A stretch of 64,000 nucleotides of DNA from Paragonimus westermani (taxonomy: Eukaryota; Platyhelminthes; Trematoda; Plagiorchiida; Troglotrematidae), in contig QNGE01003036.1 of NCBI GenBank assembly GCA_008508345.1, positions 21,651-85,650 on the forward strand, given 5' to 3'. Every line of letters begins with the position of its first letter. Positions within the stretch are counted from its first letter, which is position 1. The position numbers were made by a program, and so were the translations under genes. This document shows positions 38,493 through 51,440 of the stretch, piece by piece. Under the pieces are notes generated by a model. That model searched no databases, was not told where the DNA came from, and saw nothing but the letters and a program-made list of their open reading frames with translations.

Positions 38493-39024
38493 GTGAGTAG
38501 TAAAAAGCAAGTTTAACAGTGAGAAATACCTCTACAATATTTCAAGGTGTACTTCGCAAGTATCACTTTCAATGGGCACACAATGTTCGAACAATATGCT
38601 TAACTTGTAAAGAAAGTTTCTGTCGATGATACACATTGCATCAGTGTGTTAAGGCGGATGAAATACTGATGTTAAAAAAATCAAATCACTATTCGCACAT
38701 CTTTGCATACAATTAGGCTTAATCATGTATTCAGTTGTACTGACAACTCTAAAAGTCTACAGATTTGTTCTCATTCGATACTTTTGATCAACCGTCGGCT
38801 AATTAACGATTGAATTGTATTTTCTGGAATTTTAATTGCTCAATTCTTGCAAGTAACAAAAGCAGCTCAATCCGTCAACTTTGTCCTGCCACTCTTGTGT
38901 CTTTTCCTGTCCTGAAAATTTTGACTCATGTGGATTCACTGAGTTATAATGTGAGAACATTTGCACAGTACATTACTCCCCATTAACTTAGTGTAATATT
39001 TGCTCAATATCTGCTTCTTTCTAG

Positions 39025-39104
39025 AACAGTTCTGACAATGCGAGATTTTGGAATCAGCGATCCTATTCAGTCATGTCGATATTGCAAAACTGGACTCTAC
39101 ATTG
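39025..39104 (+). CDS. CFAP251: CFAP251 exon 10
   Basis: An 80-nt exon after cttctttctag, with donor GTGAGT. It encodes TVLTMRDFGISDPIQSCRYC and KTGLYIG. This corresponds to the family segment in which a Gly-rich strand ends with the start of GxGF. It leaves G, which joins CT of exon 11 to make Ala across the largest intron (9.4 kb). Confidence 0.88.
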
Positions 39105-42100
39105 GTGAGTTCCTAGTATCCATACCGATATTTCTCTAAAAACAGAACGTAAGCCCCTCGAGAAAGATGTGCTTCTACTGGATAGTATGCCTGATACATT
39201 TTATTACACTTTTAAAACTGCATACTGCGGTTAACAGTATTTTTGTAGAACAACCTGACTGTCCATCAGTAGGTCACACACATTTTCTGCCACTCCCGAT
39301 AACACTCGTTTTACAACCTGATACAAACCGAACCCTCGTGACATTGTTTCTTCTGGACTCCAAGTAGCCTCCGAAGTAATGAGTACCAAGATTTGTTCCA
39401 GAAGCGTTGTTTCAAACCAACCAAAGTCCTGTTCAGTAGTTCACGATGTTCACTTACGAAACATCGTTGAGACCGATCACATACAAAATAACAGTAGGCT
39501 TGATAGTGATAATAGGCTGGGTACTCTGAGTTTTACTACAACTGTCCACAATTCGTGAAACTCACCCATGAAGAAGCTACCCACTTATTTAATGCCCAAT
39601 CATGTAGAAGATTGTCATTGACGAATCACGGGTGGACTCAACAACTCGGTACGAGTTTGGAGTAGGACTGTGGCGATTAACGAAGAACTACACGCAGTTT
39701 GCACTGGTAGACTACCATACACGTAGCAGTCGCGGATTTCAGGTTTTCCTATTCTATCTATCAATCTATTCTATCTACCTGGATCATAGCTTTACTATGC
39801 TCTTCATTCGTTTTATGCAAACTCACTGCAGTTTCTACCTTGAGTTAAAAAGCTGACTCTAGTGACCACTCAGTATTCTGCTATTTTAACTGCGGTAACC
39901 CAGGAAGCCTCTCTAACACACACACCTCGTATAGGTTGTGCTTTGCACAACCGCAGACTAAGCACTTTGCAGAACGCTATACGATCTTGACCGTGCGGTC
40001 TACGAGAAGCTACCAGTGCCAACCTGTGTTCACTGGCGTAAAGTGGACGCAATTCACGAGAACAGAGCTAGGGTATTTTCTGTCGGCTTAGATGACTGTT
40101 GAAGTCAAGCTTCCCGGACTGAGATGACTTCAGAGCTTTTATTCAGTCGGTGCTCCATATTACTGTCCACCACAACCCTGTTTTCATTAAGTACTGTGGA
40201 ATCATGTTCACAAGGTTCGTTTTTCTGGATGAGATTTATCAGTTATTCACTTACCAATTTCTGTCAACTAACCATTTTCATTTTTCTGAATACTCCCTGA
40301 GTTTGAAAATACAGTTCATTTTTCCTTCATTTTGCTCCTCTCAGTTTGAGAAAATTTTATTTCGATGGTTCTGATGTTGCTTGCCTTTGATTAGTGTTAC
40401 GTGTTGAACAAGGGCCAGTATTTGACGGCAAACTTGTTTGTAATTCTTTTTAAATCATTCCTATGCTTGTTTTCACTGTCATTGCGTAATCTTCGATCGG
40501 AAAGATGTTTTATTTCCTCCTCAGAATAGCCATACACTGTAGTAATCATGGTTAAACTAATAACGTCAGCTTTTGTCCAAGTTGGACAAAGGTCACTACG
40601 ATCGTTTCGCTACAATGTTAATAGGGTAGGTGATTAAGGGCTAAACATTCTTGCGAGAAAAGCAAATACTGGATAGTTCAAATATGTACATTAGCTTCAT
40701 GCTGGTATGTTACGGTGAACAGAATGTTGACAATTGTTTAAGTAGAGCGATGCATTTACTCCGCGAAGTGAATAATGATGCTCAAGGATTTTAAACACTA
40801 GCAAACGTTCCTACACTAAACTCACTGGTTCCATCCGAATTGCAAAGTTCGAGCTGTGGATAAGATTGAATGAGCGACGCCGGATCAGTTCGAACGCACA
40901 CGGAATACTCCACGGGATGTTTTAGGTTGATATCAGGATGCGCTAGATTGTTGGCGTGGCTTGAGCTGTTATCTATCACTTTCGAAACATTAATCGACCG
41001 ACGTTTTGACTCTTGTGATAGAATTATCAACATAGACTTCAAGTGTCCTTTCGTTATGTTCGCTTGATAGCTGGACTGCACACACTTACTTCTTGGTAAT
41101 GTTGACCAAAAACCAAATCAGATCCATGTGAGGATCGCTTCAAGCTGACAGGCTCTTCAGAATGCAAAAATGTGTAAGAATTCTAATTAGAGAGCAACAA
41201 TTTGCGTAAAGACTATGTGGGGGGCTCTCAATACTCTACCCAAATGATCTTCCAATTAGCCCGGTGCTGCGCTTCTGTAGCGAAATAGTTTCTAGCATTT
41301 CCCTGCAGGCCATAAGCTATCTTTCACCCAAACAATTGAATAAGTTTTGTTTTGTTATCTACATGAACTAATTTGCAGAAGTTAAAGTTAACCAATTTTT
41401 GAAAAATCTCTTAACCGTCACTTAGTAACTGCTTGTTTTGGAGGCCTTGTTCTGCGTGAAAAGCTCACATTTGTGGACTTCGTCAGGCTGCAGCTTCACG
41501 GTTAATTTATGCCATCTTTAGGTCTGCAATAAAAGCAAAGTTTCAATACCAGTTACCATCAGAGGTAGGAGCTATTATCTATGCTATTGTTCAAAAATAG
41601 ATCAGTTCTCATTTTTGGCCAGAAGGATAGTATTAAAACTTTGGTAAAAGCGAGTAGATGCACTATGAAAATCACAAAACTGGTAATGAGACAGCTCATG
41701 AAACCGAATGAAAACCCCCACAGAGCATGGGGTCTCGTCGATATAAGATAAGGAATTTCAACACGATGATTTTTGATGGATAATCTCTTGGAAACTTAGA
41801 AATCGTGAGTATGACAACCTGACAAGCTTCAAAGTTTTCTCAAACAAACCTACCGTCAGAGTGATCATGTCTCCTTACTACTTCTCACAAAATACTTCCA
41901 TCGTCAGAAAAACTACCTCCAGCATATCAAACTGAGCAAAATGTACACGTGGTTTGTTGACGACAACACCACTTGGGCAGCCGGTTTGCAAATAATCCAA
42001 GAAATAGTTTCCCGCAACCAGACTGTTTGTCGTGTGTATGAATGTGTCGACCGTGACTTATTGCTGGAGCACTTCTTGAAAATCTTTCATCTAAATCGTC

Positions 42101-42876
42101 TTCCTTGCTTGTCTCGAGTTTTGTCTTCTGCGACTTCCACACTTTGTTGTGCAGCCGTTTATATTATCATAAATACCTGGCCAACGCTAAACTTTCTGCC
42201 GTTCGAACATAGATGTTCACCTCTGCACATGCCACGTCGAGGAAAATGAGCATACTTCTCCGAAAACATTACGCGTTCTTCAAACACACTCTCTTTATCC
42301 TACGGCCAGCCATTTTTACCATACAAGTCATTTTGTAAAGCACGCGAGTTTCACCGTTGTGTACTGCACTTCCACCATGATGTCAGGGCACTGTTCCTTA
42401 AAACATTGAAGCGGTGGTCTTGAACTCAAGAGTGTCCGTTCGACAGACAGTATCAGTGATGGACGGTTGATTTCCTGGCCAGTATGCAAGCTGACGGTGA
42501 TAATTTAGCATTCTGATCAGCATCCCTTGTAGAAGTCCGAGATCAGTACTAAATGGCTTAATTAGCACTGCTATCAAATGTTCATGATCCATATGTATCA
42601 CTCTCTTTCTCCTGATTACGTAGGTATTACAGCGCTTCCCAAAAATCCACTGCTGTCAATTATTTTTCGATTAGCGCGAACTTTTTTCGGCATTTAAAAA
42701 ACTGCGGATTCTGTAATTTATTCATCTCCCTTGGTTTGTGAGCCTTGCCCTAAGGCTGAGTTAACCCCAATCACAATAAATTACCAGAATAAGGTCAGGA
42801 TTGTGATGCGCCACTAATGGAACCGTAGAAACTAACCCGCTGGTTTCGTCAAACGTTGTTGAGCGTCACCCCAGAT
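39105..42876. other. CFAP251 intron 10, first part
   Basis: Nothing recognised. Short frames only (up to about 102 codons at 41941-42249, no family). A short imperfect tct/tat-rich run lies near 39750-39780. Confidence 0.5.
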
Positions 42877-43167
42877 CTAACTAATCTTTGTGTGTAAGTT
42901 ACCGAATTGAACGCAGTATCTAAGCCAATCTCGGGCGGAATCGATTCTGTCGGTTATCCGTTTCATCTTTGGGACCGGCTTGTTTCGGATCATCCGTACT
43001 TTGTATTCACCCACCTCTACTTCTTCAGCTGTGAGTGTGTAGTCATGAGACGTCATTTCCGTGGCCCAACGACGGCCCGACGGCATGCGTCGCTGTAGAA
43101 ACTCTTCAGATTTCCGGCCATTCTCAAGGATTGTTGTTTTTACATACCAACACATTGTCTGCATCAC
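42877..43167 (-). CDS. Possible minus-strand exon near the 43.6-44.2 kb ORF
   Basis: An open frame with a coding-like peptide, for example RRMPSGRRWATEMTSHDYTL followed by TAEEVEVGEYKVRMIRNKP. A plausible internal acceptor (tttctacag) sits just before RRMPSG. No start codon at the upstream edge and no family recognised. It would be downstream of the 186-codon ORF if both belong to one nested gene. Confidence 0.28.
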   Translation of the reverse strand: MMQTMCWYVKTTILENGRKSEEFLQRRMPSGRRWATEMTSHDYTLTAEEVEVGEYKVRMIRNKPVPKMKRITDRIDSARDWLRYCVQFGNLHTKIS

Positions 43168-43611
43168 ACGTCACTTCTTCGAGTTTGTTATACGCGTGAG
43201 TTAGACACTTCTGTAAAATTTCGCCCAACAACTTTGACCTGAAACGTAAGCGCAGCCACCAAAAACACCTAAAAGGAATGCCAAGCGTAGTTAGATAACT
43301 AGACTAATTGTCTAATACGAGCCGTCAGTATGTGGAAGATAAATCCATCTCGGTGCAATAAAGGCTTCATCGAATTCGGATGAAGTATCGTCTAAGTTCA
43401 GCAAATTTTACTGCAGCCCGCCTATCACAACGTTCTGCGGCGTACGTAGATTTGATCGGATGTTTTCGGTGTAACTGCAACCGGACTAATCTATTCAATA
43501 GGTTCATCTGCTGACGCTACTACGTCCAGCTCAAGCAAACTGTTCAACTTACTCTTTTTCTCGGATGGCTAAAGACACTCATTGACGAGTTTGGTAACTG
43601 GTACGACAATC

Positions 43612-44172
43612 TTAGTTACAGAGAAGTGAAATATCCGACACACAACCAGAAACGGAACCAAACACAAGAGAGCATTGATTACGAAGATGATTATTCCCAA
43701 AACAGAGACAATTATCGTGACGGAAAGTTGCAACTTCCATCACTTGAATGACAACTGAACAAAAGATTAGTGTTGAGCATCCATCTGCAACGAAAAGGTT
43801 CATCATATAAAATTTTCCCTTGTCCAGGTTACTAATCAACACGCTTGTTTTTTTATAACACTTGCCTTTTTGCGTCATTCCATATTCGTGGTTTTCTGTA
43901 ATACCGAGTTTTAGCCGATCGGTACGAATAGCTTTCTGGCGGAACACTGACAGATGCTTCAGAATCCAGTTGACGTTCCGGTTATTTTTCTTCAGTAGAA
44001 AGCTAAGCGTCAATTCATTTGCCTGTCGGAGCATCCGTAACACCATTAAATGGTCTTCGAACCTCCGACTCTGCATTGATTGTTCTGAAGGAGAGTGACC
44101 AACATTTTTTTTCAAACTGATTCTTCCTTCCATACGGGTTTTTTGAACGTCGGACCTGTCTCGTTTTCTCAT
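43612..44172 (-). CDS. Unrecognised 186-codon ORF, possible nested gene
   Basis: The longest open frame in the window outside the CR1 LINE. It starts with ATG at 44172 and lies on the minus strand within CFAP251 intron 10. The N-terminal third is basic and polar (RKRDRSDVQKTRMEGRISLK), the middle is helix-like (VLRMLRQANELTLSFLLKKN), and the end is hydrophobic and Cys-rich. By my estimate a random ORF of this length is expected less than once in 64 kb of this composition, so it deserves attention. I see no known domain and no clear promoter or polyadenylation signal. Confidence 0.35.
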   Translation of the reverse strand: MRKRDRSDVQKTRMEGRISLKKNVGHSPSEQSMQSRRFEDHLMVLRMLRQANELTLSFLLKKNNRNVNWILKHLSVFRQKAIRTDRLKLGITENHEYGMTQKGKCYKKTSVLISNLDKGKFYMMNLFVADGCSTLIFCSVVIQVMEVATFRHDNCLCFGNNHLRNQCSLVFGSVSGCVSDISLLCN

Positions 44173-44407
44173 TTACGACTGCCTCCACAAAACTGATAGG
44201 GATGTATTTCAGGCCTCATTCATATTTGGATTATCATATTGAGCTCCATTCGGATCCCGCTGTTAAAATCTTTCAGACTCCACTGCACCCCTACTTCACT
44301 GTTGCAAATGTCAGTACATTGCGCAAGCGTTAACTGTCCCATCTCCAGCACTCTTTTTTACCGCCACAGCGTCCTGAACAACAAGACTCACTGTGTCCTA
44401 TACGAGA

Positions 44408-44622
44408 CTATCCTCTATATATTTGTGAAAATGTGAGTTCTGGCAAGCTGCTTCGGTACCGTTCTCTATCGGTCGATGAATTCTCGATGGTGACGGCTCT
44501 CTCGAGGAAACTGGGAATGTTTAAAACCTCCACCTGCCTGACCATGGCAGTAATCTTCGAATTTAATAATCTCTGTACGCAAGTCATTCTTATCTTCCTG
44601 GTCAGCAAAAGGTAAATTTATC
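44408..44622 (-). CDS. Possible minus-strand exon, frame unresolved
   Basis: After a very good minus-strand acceptor (taccttttgctgaccag, exon from about 44609), two frames look coding: one begins EDKNDLRTEIIKFEDYCHGQ and stops after about 43 codons, the other (LLNSKITAMVRQVEVLNIPS) stays open to 44408. They cannot both be real. Position and strand would suit an upstream exon of the nested minus-strand gene proposed at 43.6-44.2 kb. Confidence 0.22.
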
Positions 44623-47600
44623 GATATCTGCTACCGCCTCAAACGCATTGTCAAAACACCACCAGCCAGTTTTCCCTCAACCCTTCAGATAAACTTTTTG
44701 GCACAATAAAATCAGAAATTCTGCTCCCACTTTTGGCAAGCTTCAAGAAAACGGCTGATCTATGTCACATTTAAGTCCTCAGGAGGAACGATTGCAGTTA
44801 CATATGACGAATCGCCTGGAACTTGATTTGCAGGCTCCTTTTCGTCCTCTGACACTATGTCGCTTATTTGGCTTTCGTAGTTAAAAAGCCGGAACAAGTC
44901 TGTCCTGAATGGCACTGAACATTCTCAGTTACGTGGAACAGTGCCATGGAAAACAAGGACAACCAATGTTTACAGTAACGGTTGCTACTGGGCAGCAACT
45001 GTTAGGATTTAACTGGTCAGTTCGTTGTTACGTTCCAAAATGTTGGTCTGAAAAATTCCATTATTTAAATTCAACGTGTTTGAATGATCTGTTCTAAATA
45101 AACATTTGATGAAGTGGCTGATCTTAGTTTTCGACTTGACCTCTGAATGACGACTGTTCCACTTGCTGCAGTCTGTGTGTGCCCTCTGATCAACCAAACG
45201 TTCGTTGATCAGAAAACCGCCTAAATCCAACCTTATCACATCATGCATTTCATTCTATTCTGTGTTGTATTCTGAAGCTTATCCCCACTATGCTGTAGAG
45301 TACCTCCTCGGCTGATGCCCTGCATAGGCTGTGCACTGGCTGTGATTTCTGACTGACGATAAGGTCACTATGGAGACCACGGTTGATTACAAGGTGTCGT
45401 AACAAATGACACGTACTAGTGGAATTGTCGAGCACAACAAAATACCACTAGAAGCCTCTTACTTTATCCATAATCCTATAAACTACATTGTACTCCATAT
45501 TCTCATTTTGGCGAGCAAGATTATTCAGCCCAATCCTAATGGTTTTTAGCTGGTTTTCCCTTTCCGAACATAAATCACACTGTGTTCAAATGGAATGTTC
45601 GACGAAAAAGATCGATGGATTTCATGTTTCCCTGCATCCAGTTCAAAAGCGACCTCCTTAACCGGCCTTGAATGCTATCCGTTTTGCGTTGATGCAAATG
45701 CTTTCAAGATGTATGTCCTTTGAATCAGAAATAACCAAATCAGTGCCACTTGTCGTAGTGCTGTCTTATGTTTCATCAGCACAAAACTGCAAACGCAATG
45801 TAACACAATAGACGAATAGTTTCTTTTCCCGTGCACACCGAGGTGGCCTACGTTCCATTCCCGTTGAGTTCGAGGTAGCCATTGTCCTTTTTCCTCTTCT
45901 TCTATTTCATAACTAAACCTTAACGTTAAATCCGTTGAAAGTTGTGTCAACATGATGGTAATACAAACATGAACTAGCACAATATAACACGTTCAGATTT
46001 ATACAGGCTGGTGGATTGCCAAGCGTGGGCCGTGCGATATCAGCCAAGGTGTGACGTAAAAGCCGAAACGCACATGCGACCGAATCTGTTGCGCATGTGG
46101 AAGCTCAATGGAAAAATTGGCCCAGGTTGTGGCCGATGTGTGAACTGGACAAGTCTTATCGACTCGAATTCTGGCGGGTTAATTAGAGATCGTAACCTAA
46201 GTAGGTTGTTCCTGATAGCAGATCACCAAAACATCCATGCAGCAGTCGAATGAAAGGACACGTTTGGATCAGCTTTACATTCCTTATTCCTTGCTTATAT
46301 CAGCCAATAGGTTAAACAATACTTCCAAATGTTGGATAACTGAACAATTGTACAGTTATTTAGACAATCGTTACAACTAAAACGCTTTGTATATATATAT
46401 ATATGCAATATGTCGGCCTGCCGGATAGAATCATGTTGTAGATGTGGCCTGTTGACCATAAGTTGGTGGCCCCGGTCCACTGAGTTAGATGCTGACAAAT
46501 CTCTCGTTTTAATAACATGAACTCGAAAAGCTTGATCCAGTACTAAGTTGATCGTGGAATGCTATTATGAGGATATGATCGTTAGACACATCACAGTTAT
46601 CGCCCCCTCCTCTTGTATGTGTAAAAAAATACAAATCGGTGACCGTAGGTGGACTGTTTCCACTGAGACCGTTGCAACACGATGATGTGCAAGGCCCTTG
46701 AAGTCATGCTTTGATACAAAGATGATCCAAAGAGTGTCAAAACGGTGGTCCAAATTGGTTGCTTTCCTGTAGCTCTCTTTTAAATAAAACGACACTTGTT
46801 GCACACAGCTGTACGGTAATAGACAAATGTTACAGAGCTGGTTTATCCGTCGTTAGCGTTTCGTTTCAGATCCTGGTACATCCATTTAAAGCTACGCTAC
46901 TAACCTAATACATGCTAAACTGGATTAATCAGTTCTCATCCACATGCGATGAAAGTACGACACATCTGAAACGGGCTGAGTAATTACCATGCTAGAATTT
47001 CACTTCACTTTTGCAAGTTGCGAGAAACTTAGGACAAGCTTCACCCATTAATCCATATCTCCCTGCTGCAAGTCATCTTGTCAGGGTATTAAAGTTGATC
47101 TATCTGATTACGAGTAGTTTTTTGCTGCGCTGTGTGCTGCACTTCAGTCTTTTTGTTTGTATGTTTGTGACTCCTCGCCTATTTTTACACCATCAGCATG
47201 TGTTTTTGTCGAACTAACAGTGTTAATTATATGTGAAATTTTCCGCTCCATTTGTGATCAATTCAAACTTGTTAGTCAAACGTCTCCAATTATTGTGTGC
47301 TGTCGTACAGTAGCGGCCACCCACTAGCCAAAACATCACGGGGACCTAGACTATTAATTTAATTTATCGCGTTTTATTTGGAGAAGGTTGGTTAGAACGC
47401 AGGAAAAATGAAATAAAAAGAGACGTCACGGAATTGTGAAGCAGACGATCAATGTGTAGTTAGTGTAAGCGAATAAAACGAACTTCTCAAGGATTTTTCA
47501 TTTCTCTGAATAAACAACAGAGATGTAAGCTATCTTCAATCGGCTAACTATCTACGGGTTGCTTTAGATAACAATGTGACATTTATATCACGTTAGTGAT

Positions 47601-48501
47601 TCTCTGGCCAATGCCAGGAAGCCTTATCTTTGTATCCAGTGTTCAGGGTTCGTACTAGTCATTGCCGTCCAACTAATCGATTTGTCGATAGATTTACTGT
47701 AGTAGAATTTTTCTTGGAGGGTTGACTGATTTTGGCGTTCCTAATCACATTGTGGTTGGCATAAAAGTTGTGATCAGCAATCCATCCAACAAAAATAATC
47801 ATCTCTACTTTGATCCCTCTAAGTGTATCTCTACTCCTTCACTTAGGTGCAGATACGATCAATCTTCGGCACCCATTCACTCCTAATTTTTCGTTACTCC
47901 TTAGTTAACCTAAGTTCTGCACAAGCCTTTCTTATTTACGAAGACACTACTTAGAGAGTATATCAGTAGATCAATAAGTTGCATGTGAGGTGCATCATGT
48001 TCACTTATCGCGTGGTATAATTTTATAAAGTTAAGTATGTCAACTGCTGATATTGTCAGCATGTAAAATTAGGGCTGCCTCTCTAGATATAAGCAACGCA
48101 CTTTACTAGCTCGAATTAACTTGGAAACATCCAAGACTGTGGTTAAAATAATTTGATGAATGCAGACTGACGTCAACAGCCTGGAAGATGTTTTACATTT
48201 CCTTGGTGAATTGTATTACAGGATTTTTCGTTATCAATAAACAATTAGTTGGTGAGATACAGTAGATCTTGATCTACAGAGTTTTCACTTCACGTCTTTC
48301 GAATCTCAAGCGTCAAGCATCCTATCACGCTGTACTTATCTCAAACCTGAAGCAAGTAGACCATCACAAGACTTTTAATGGATTTTGTTCTAGCGATTGA
48401 TATAGAAGAGGCGCGTGAAATCCCTCTGCTGTTTCTGACTCCCCAGCGAACAGCGTGCTGTGTCGCTACATAAATTTTCCAAAATTACTCATTTTTCCCA
48501 G
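44623..48501. other. CFAP251 intron 10, last part
   Basis: A (TA)n run at 46.39 kb and unassigned frames, the longest on the minus strand at 45675-45980 with an acidic patch (YEIEEEEKGQWL). No domain recognised. Confidence 0.45.
46389..46404. repeat. (TA)n microsatellite
   Basis: A run of alternating T and A, about eight units, in CFAP251 intron 10. Confidence 0.85.
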
Positions 48502-48641
48502 CTGTCGGTTTTGTGAGTGGATTCGTACGTATCGTGGATTCCATCACCTTGAAGGACGTGACTTCAGAACCATTCACCTATGGCCGTGGAGCGATCACTC
48601 ATGTGGATTTTGCACCTCTCAATCGCTTTTTTGCTTATGCG
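48502..48641 (+). CDS. CFAP251: CFAP251 exon 11: WD40 blade
   Basis: Acceptor tcatttttcccag, donor GTAAGA. It encodes AVGFVSGFVRIVDSITLKDV and then EPFTYGRGAITHVDFAPLNR, a blade plus the following conserved turn. It ends in phase 0 after FAYA, where the family has the next blade's first strand. Confidence 0.92.
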
Positions 48642-49249
48642 GTAAGAAAAAGTCAATACAACTTTAAGAAAAATTCCAATTTGGTATCGTACATGCGCCA
48701 GAGGTAATTCAGTACAATTTCCTACACGACATCATTCCTAAAATGGTACTGCTTGGTTTGTGCAAAGTTAACCACAGATAACAGTGAAAACTTTGTCCCA
48801 GTGACTTAATACTGCAAGTTTTCATAGTCGGTATTACACCAAACAAATGGTTGACTGTAAACTTTGGTCATTCCACTTCATGCATCATACGTATCCCGGA
48901 ACGTGTTTTAAATTTACTGGAACATAATTAGAACAATGCACTCTGCTTCAAACAGAGAATTCCACGGGCGTAGTTGTCCAATGGTTGCGTGGGAACTTTC
49001 TTATATATTAATAACAGAGGCTTAGGGAGTAGTGACAACGACGTGTCTCTTAGGCAGCTGACAGAAGCACATCCCTCTTTGTGAGTGAACAAAATATTTT
49101 CACATGATTTACGAGAATCATCAACCACTATCATCTTCTGTGGTTTTGAGCAGCAAGAACATTACACCAAAACCTTTTTCATACATGTACGCCGTCAATG
49201 CGTTGAGGTGCTCGTGTCATATCTGCCTCATATCTGACGGATCTCACAG

Positions 49250-49423
49250 GATTCTGCCTTCACCACCACACTTGTGTTTCCTAACAAACGTTCCGAAGAG
49301 GACCCTTGGGTCTATGTCGGACGCATTCGAGCCCACTACCGGAAAATCAACGATTTGCGATTTTGGGCAGCTCGTGGATCAAAAACCTGTCGACTGTTCA
49401 CAATCGGCGATGATCGCACATTG
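49250..49423 (+). CDS. CFAP251: CFAP251 exon 12: WD40 blade
   Basis: Acceptor cggatctcacag, donor GTAAGT, 58 codons, phase 0 at both ends. It encodes FTTTLVFPNKRSEEDPWVYV, then RIRAHYRKINDLRFW and LFTIGDDRTL. The H..KI..L core followed by a GxDRxL turn is characteristic of this part of CFAP251. Confidence 0.93.
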
Positions 49424-51064
49424 GTAAGTTCTTCAACTGAAACGGCTCGGTGTGATGTGGTATAAATTAGCTCTGATTATATATAAAAAAGAAGACTATA
49501 GCATGGAGTACTCATTTCACAGTAATCAGCCACTTCGAGTTTCGCTAATCAAACTGCATTCTCTAAGTTATTGGTAGAAATCTGACAGTGATTAGACCAC
49601 GAAGAAAAAATACGGTCAGCCAACTTAGGTTGAGACATGCTTTACCTACAAAACTCAGTGAAATCGCGTCCAGTCCCGTTTATACATCGCTACTTAAAAT
49701 GAACGTGCTTTTGTTTTATGAAACCAGTAAACCATGAAGTTTGTGAATACTAGGAACGAAAACTGTGAAAATAGCCCACTCCAACACAGGCCACTTTCTT
49801 TTATGGATCTTCTGCTGGTGATATTAAGAAAAATGATTTATTAGAAGGTTTCACCTCTAACTTTACTTAATCTGAACTTCTAGTGAAAATCCTATCTGCT
49901 ACTTGAATGCTGAAGTTTGTCTGCAATTTTATTACACATAGTAATTACCAAAGCTGTTCTTTACTAAGCGGTACTTTTTGTATCAGTATGATAGATAGTG
50001 CACTGCGGAAGCTTCATATTAAAGTGACTTCACTGCTTTGGAATCATCTGGATTAAGTCGGTTCGGTTTAGTAATTGGGGATTATTTGTAAAAGTATTTT
50101 CGCATCTGGTTTTGAATTGGACCCGACAGTAATTATCTCCGCGACACTGTCGAAAAAACACCAGCGGACAAAAAATTAAATGGAAAAAAGCAGAATTTAC
50201 TCCGATTTTCTGATAACTGCCTATAAGTGGGCGTATTACTGATAGAGGTACGTCGGTAACCAACAGCGAGGATGAATTTGAAGTCCCATGTCATTGGTTT
50301 GTGGTAGTTTTGGCTTAACAAGATAAATGACTTTGGACAATTTTAAAAACTTAAACTTAATGATGCCGTCTTTTCCGACACACATCTCATCACTGAACAT
50401 GAGCATGCTCAGGTAAACTTTTACCATTGACAGGGTATTGCTGAATCTTAACAAACACTGAGCCGCCATGATTTGTCACCGGTGCGGTGGATTAGAACAC
50501 CGATTGAAAGTGGCATAATGAACATCGTCACTCAGACTTCATCAAATAGGGATGAATCACGTCGTCATTTTGTGGATCGCGCACACACATTGAATTCTGT
50601 CGAGTCCCAAAGAAACTGAAGAACAACCGTGTTGTCACACTGAACCCTTCATAATTAACCATGAACCAATCTGAATTATACTGTAGTTAGTGGCTGAAAT
50701 AGTGACCAGTAGTTCGACTGAGACGTTGAATGTCTCGTGTTAGCGTTTTCGCATCCCACCATGATGTGGTGAACACAACGGTTGCATGATACCAAACATG
50801 TAAACTTCAGTGATGTACTCGGTTTTCTCTCTTTGAATAGCCACTTAAGACGCTTTTGTAGTAGATCTTTGTGAACATTAAGAAGCTTTGTTGAATAGTG
50901 CACATCATCTTGAATTGACAATCGTTCCCTCAATAGCTATTGATAAGTATCTATCATTTTAATCGAAAAACATCACGTTATCGCCACCATAGAAAGTGAT
51001 AAATCAGTGGTTCTCACTGACACTTAACGACTCTAAAACCGTGAAGAAAAGTACCGTTCACGGT
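49424..51064. other. CFAP251 intron 12, before the RTE fragment
   Basis: Nothing recognised. Confidence 0.5.
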
Positions 51065-51440
51065 AAGGAAGAAAAAAGCAGAAAGAGTGGACCTAACTGC
51101 TGAAAATAGCTCTTTATTCACCTGTTTACTGTTAGTGTATATACCATTTGCAGACAAAAATTATGGGATATACGTGAGGGTAATGTGTCACCAACAAGAT
51201 GGTTTCCTTGTGACTTTCAGTGCTCCGCACCATTAAGCGCACTTCACACGCAACTCGGCCAAAGAACGATAATATTCACGCTGCTGCACTCACTTAATCG
51301 CCATTAACTTAAAATCTCCAATCAACGATTTTGTGAGGTGCGAGGTCCCTGGCACGACAGCTGAATCAGATCTCGACTGACTACCACTTTGGTGACCGAC
51401 TTCGCTTCCCTCCGCCAGATCATCATCTGTCCACAACGAA
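51065..51440 (-). mobile_element. RTE-type LINE, 3' fragment
   Basis: The minus strand gives CGQMMIWRREAKSVTKVVV (about 51430-51370), the equivalent of the TWRR segment of the 19-21 kb element, followed by a GPRTS piece. It ends in an untranslated tail related to the other copies (ggacctaactgctgaaaata at about 51091 is nearly the same as 63927 on). It is truncated and diverged, in CFAP251 intron 12. Confidence 0.6.
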
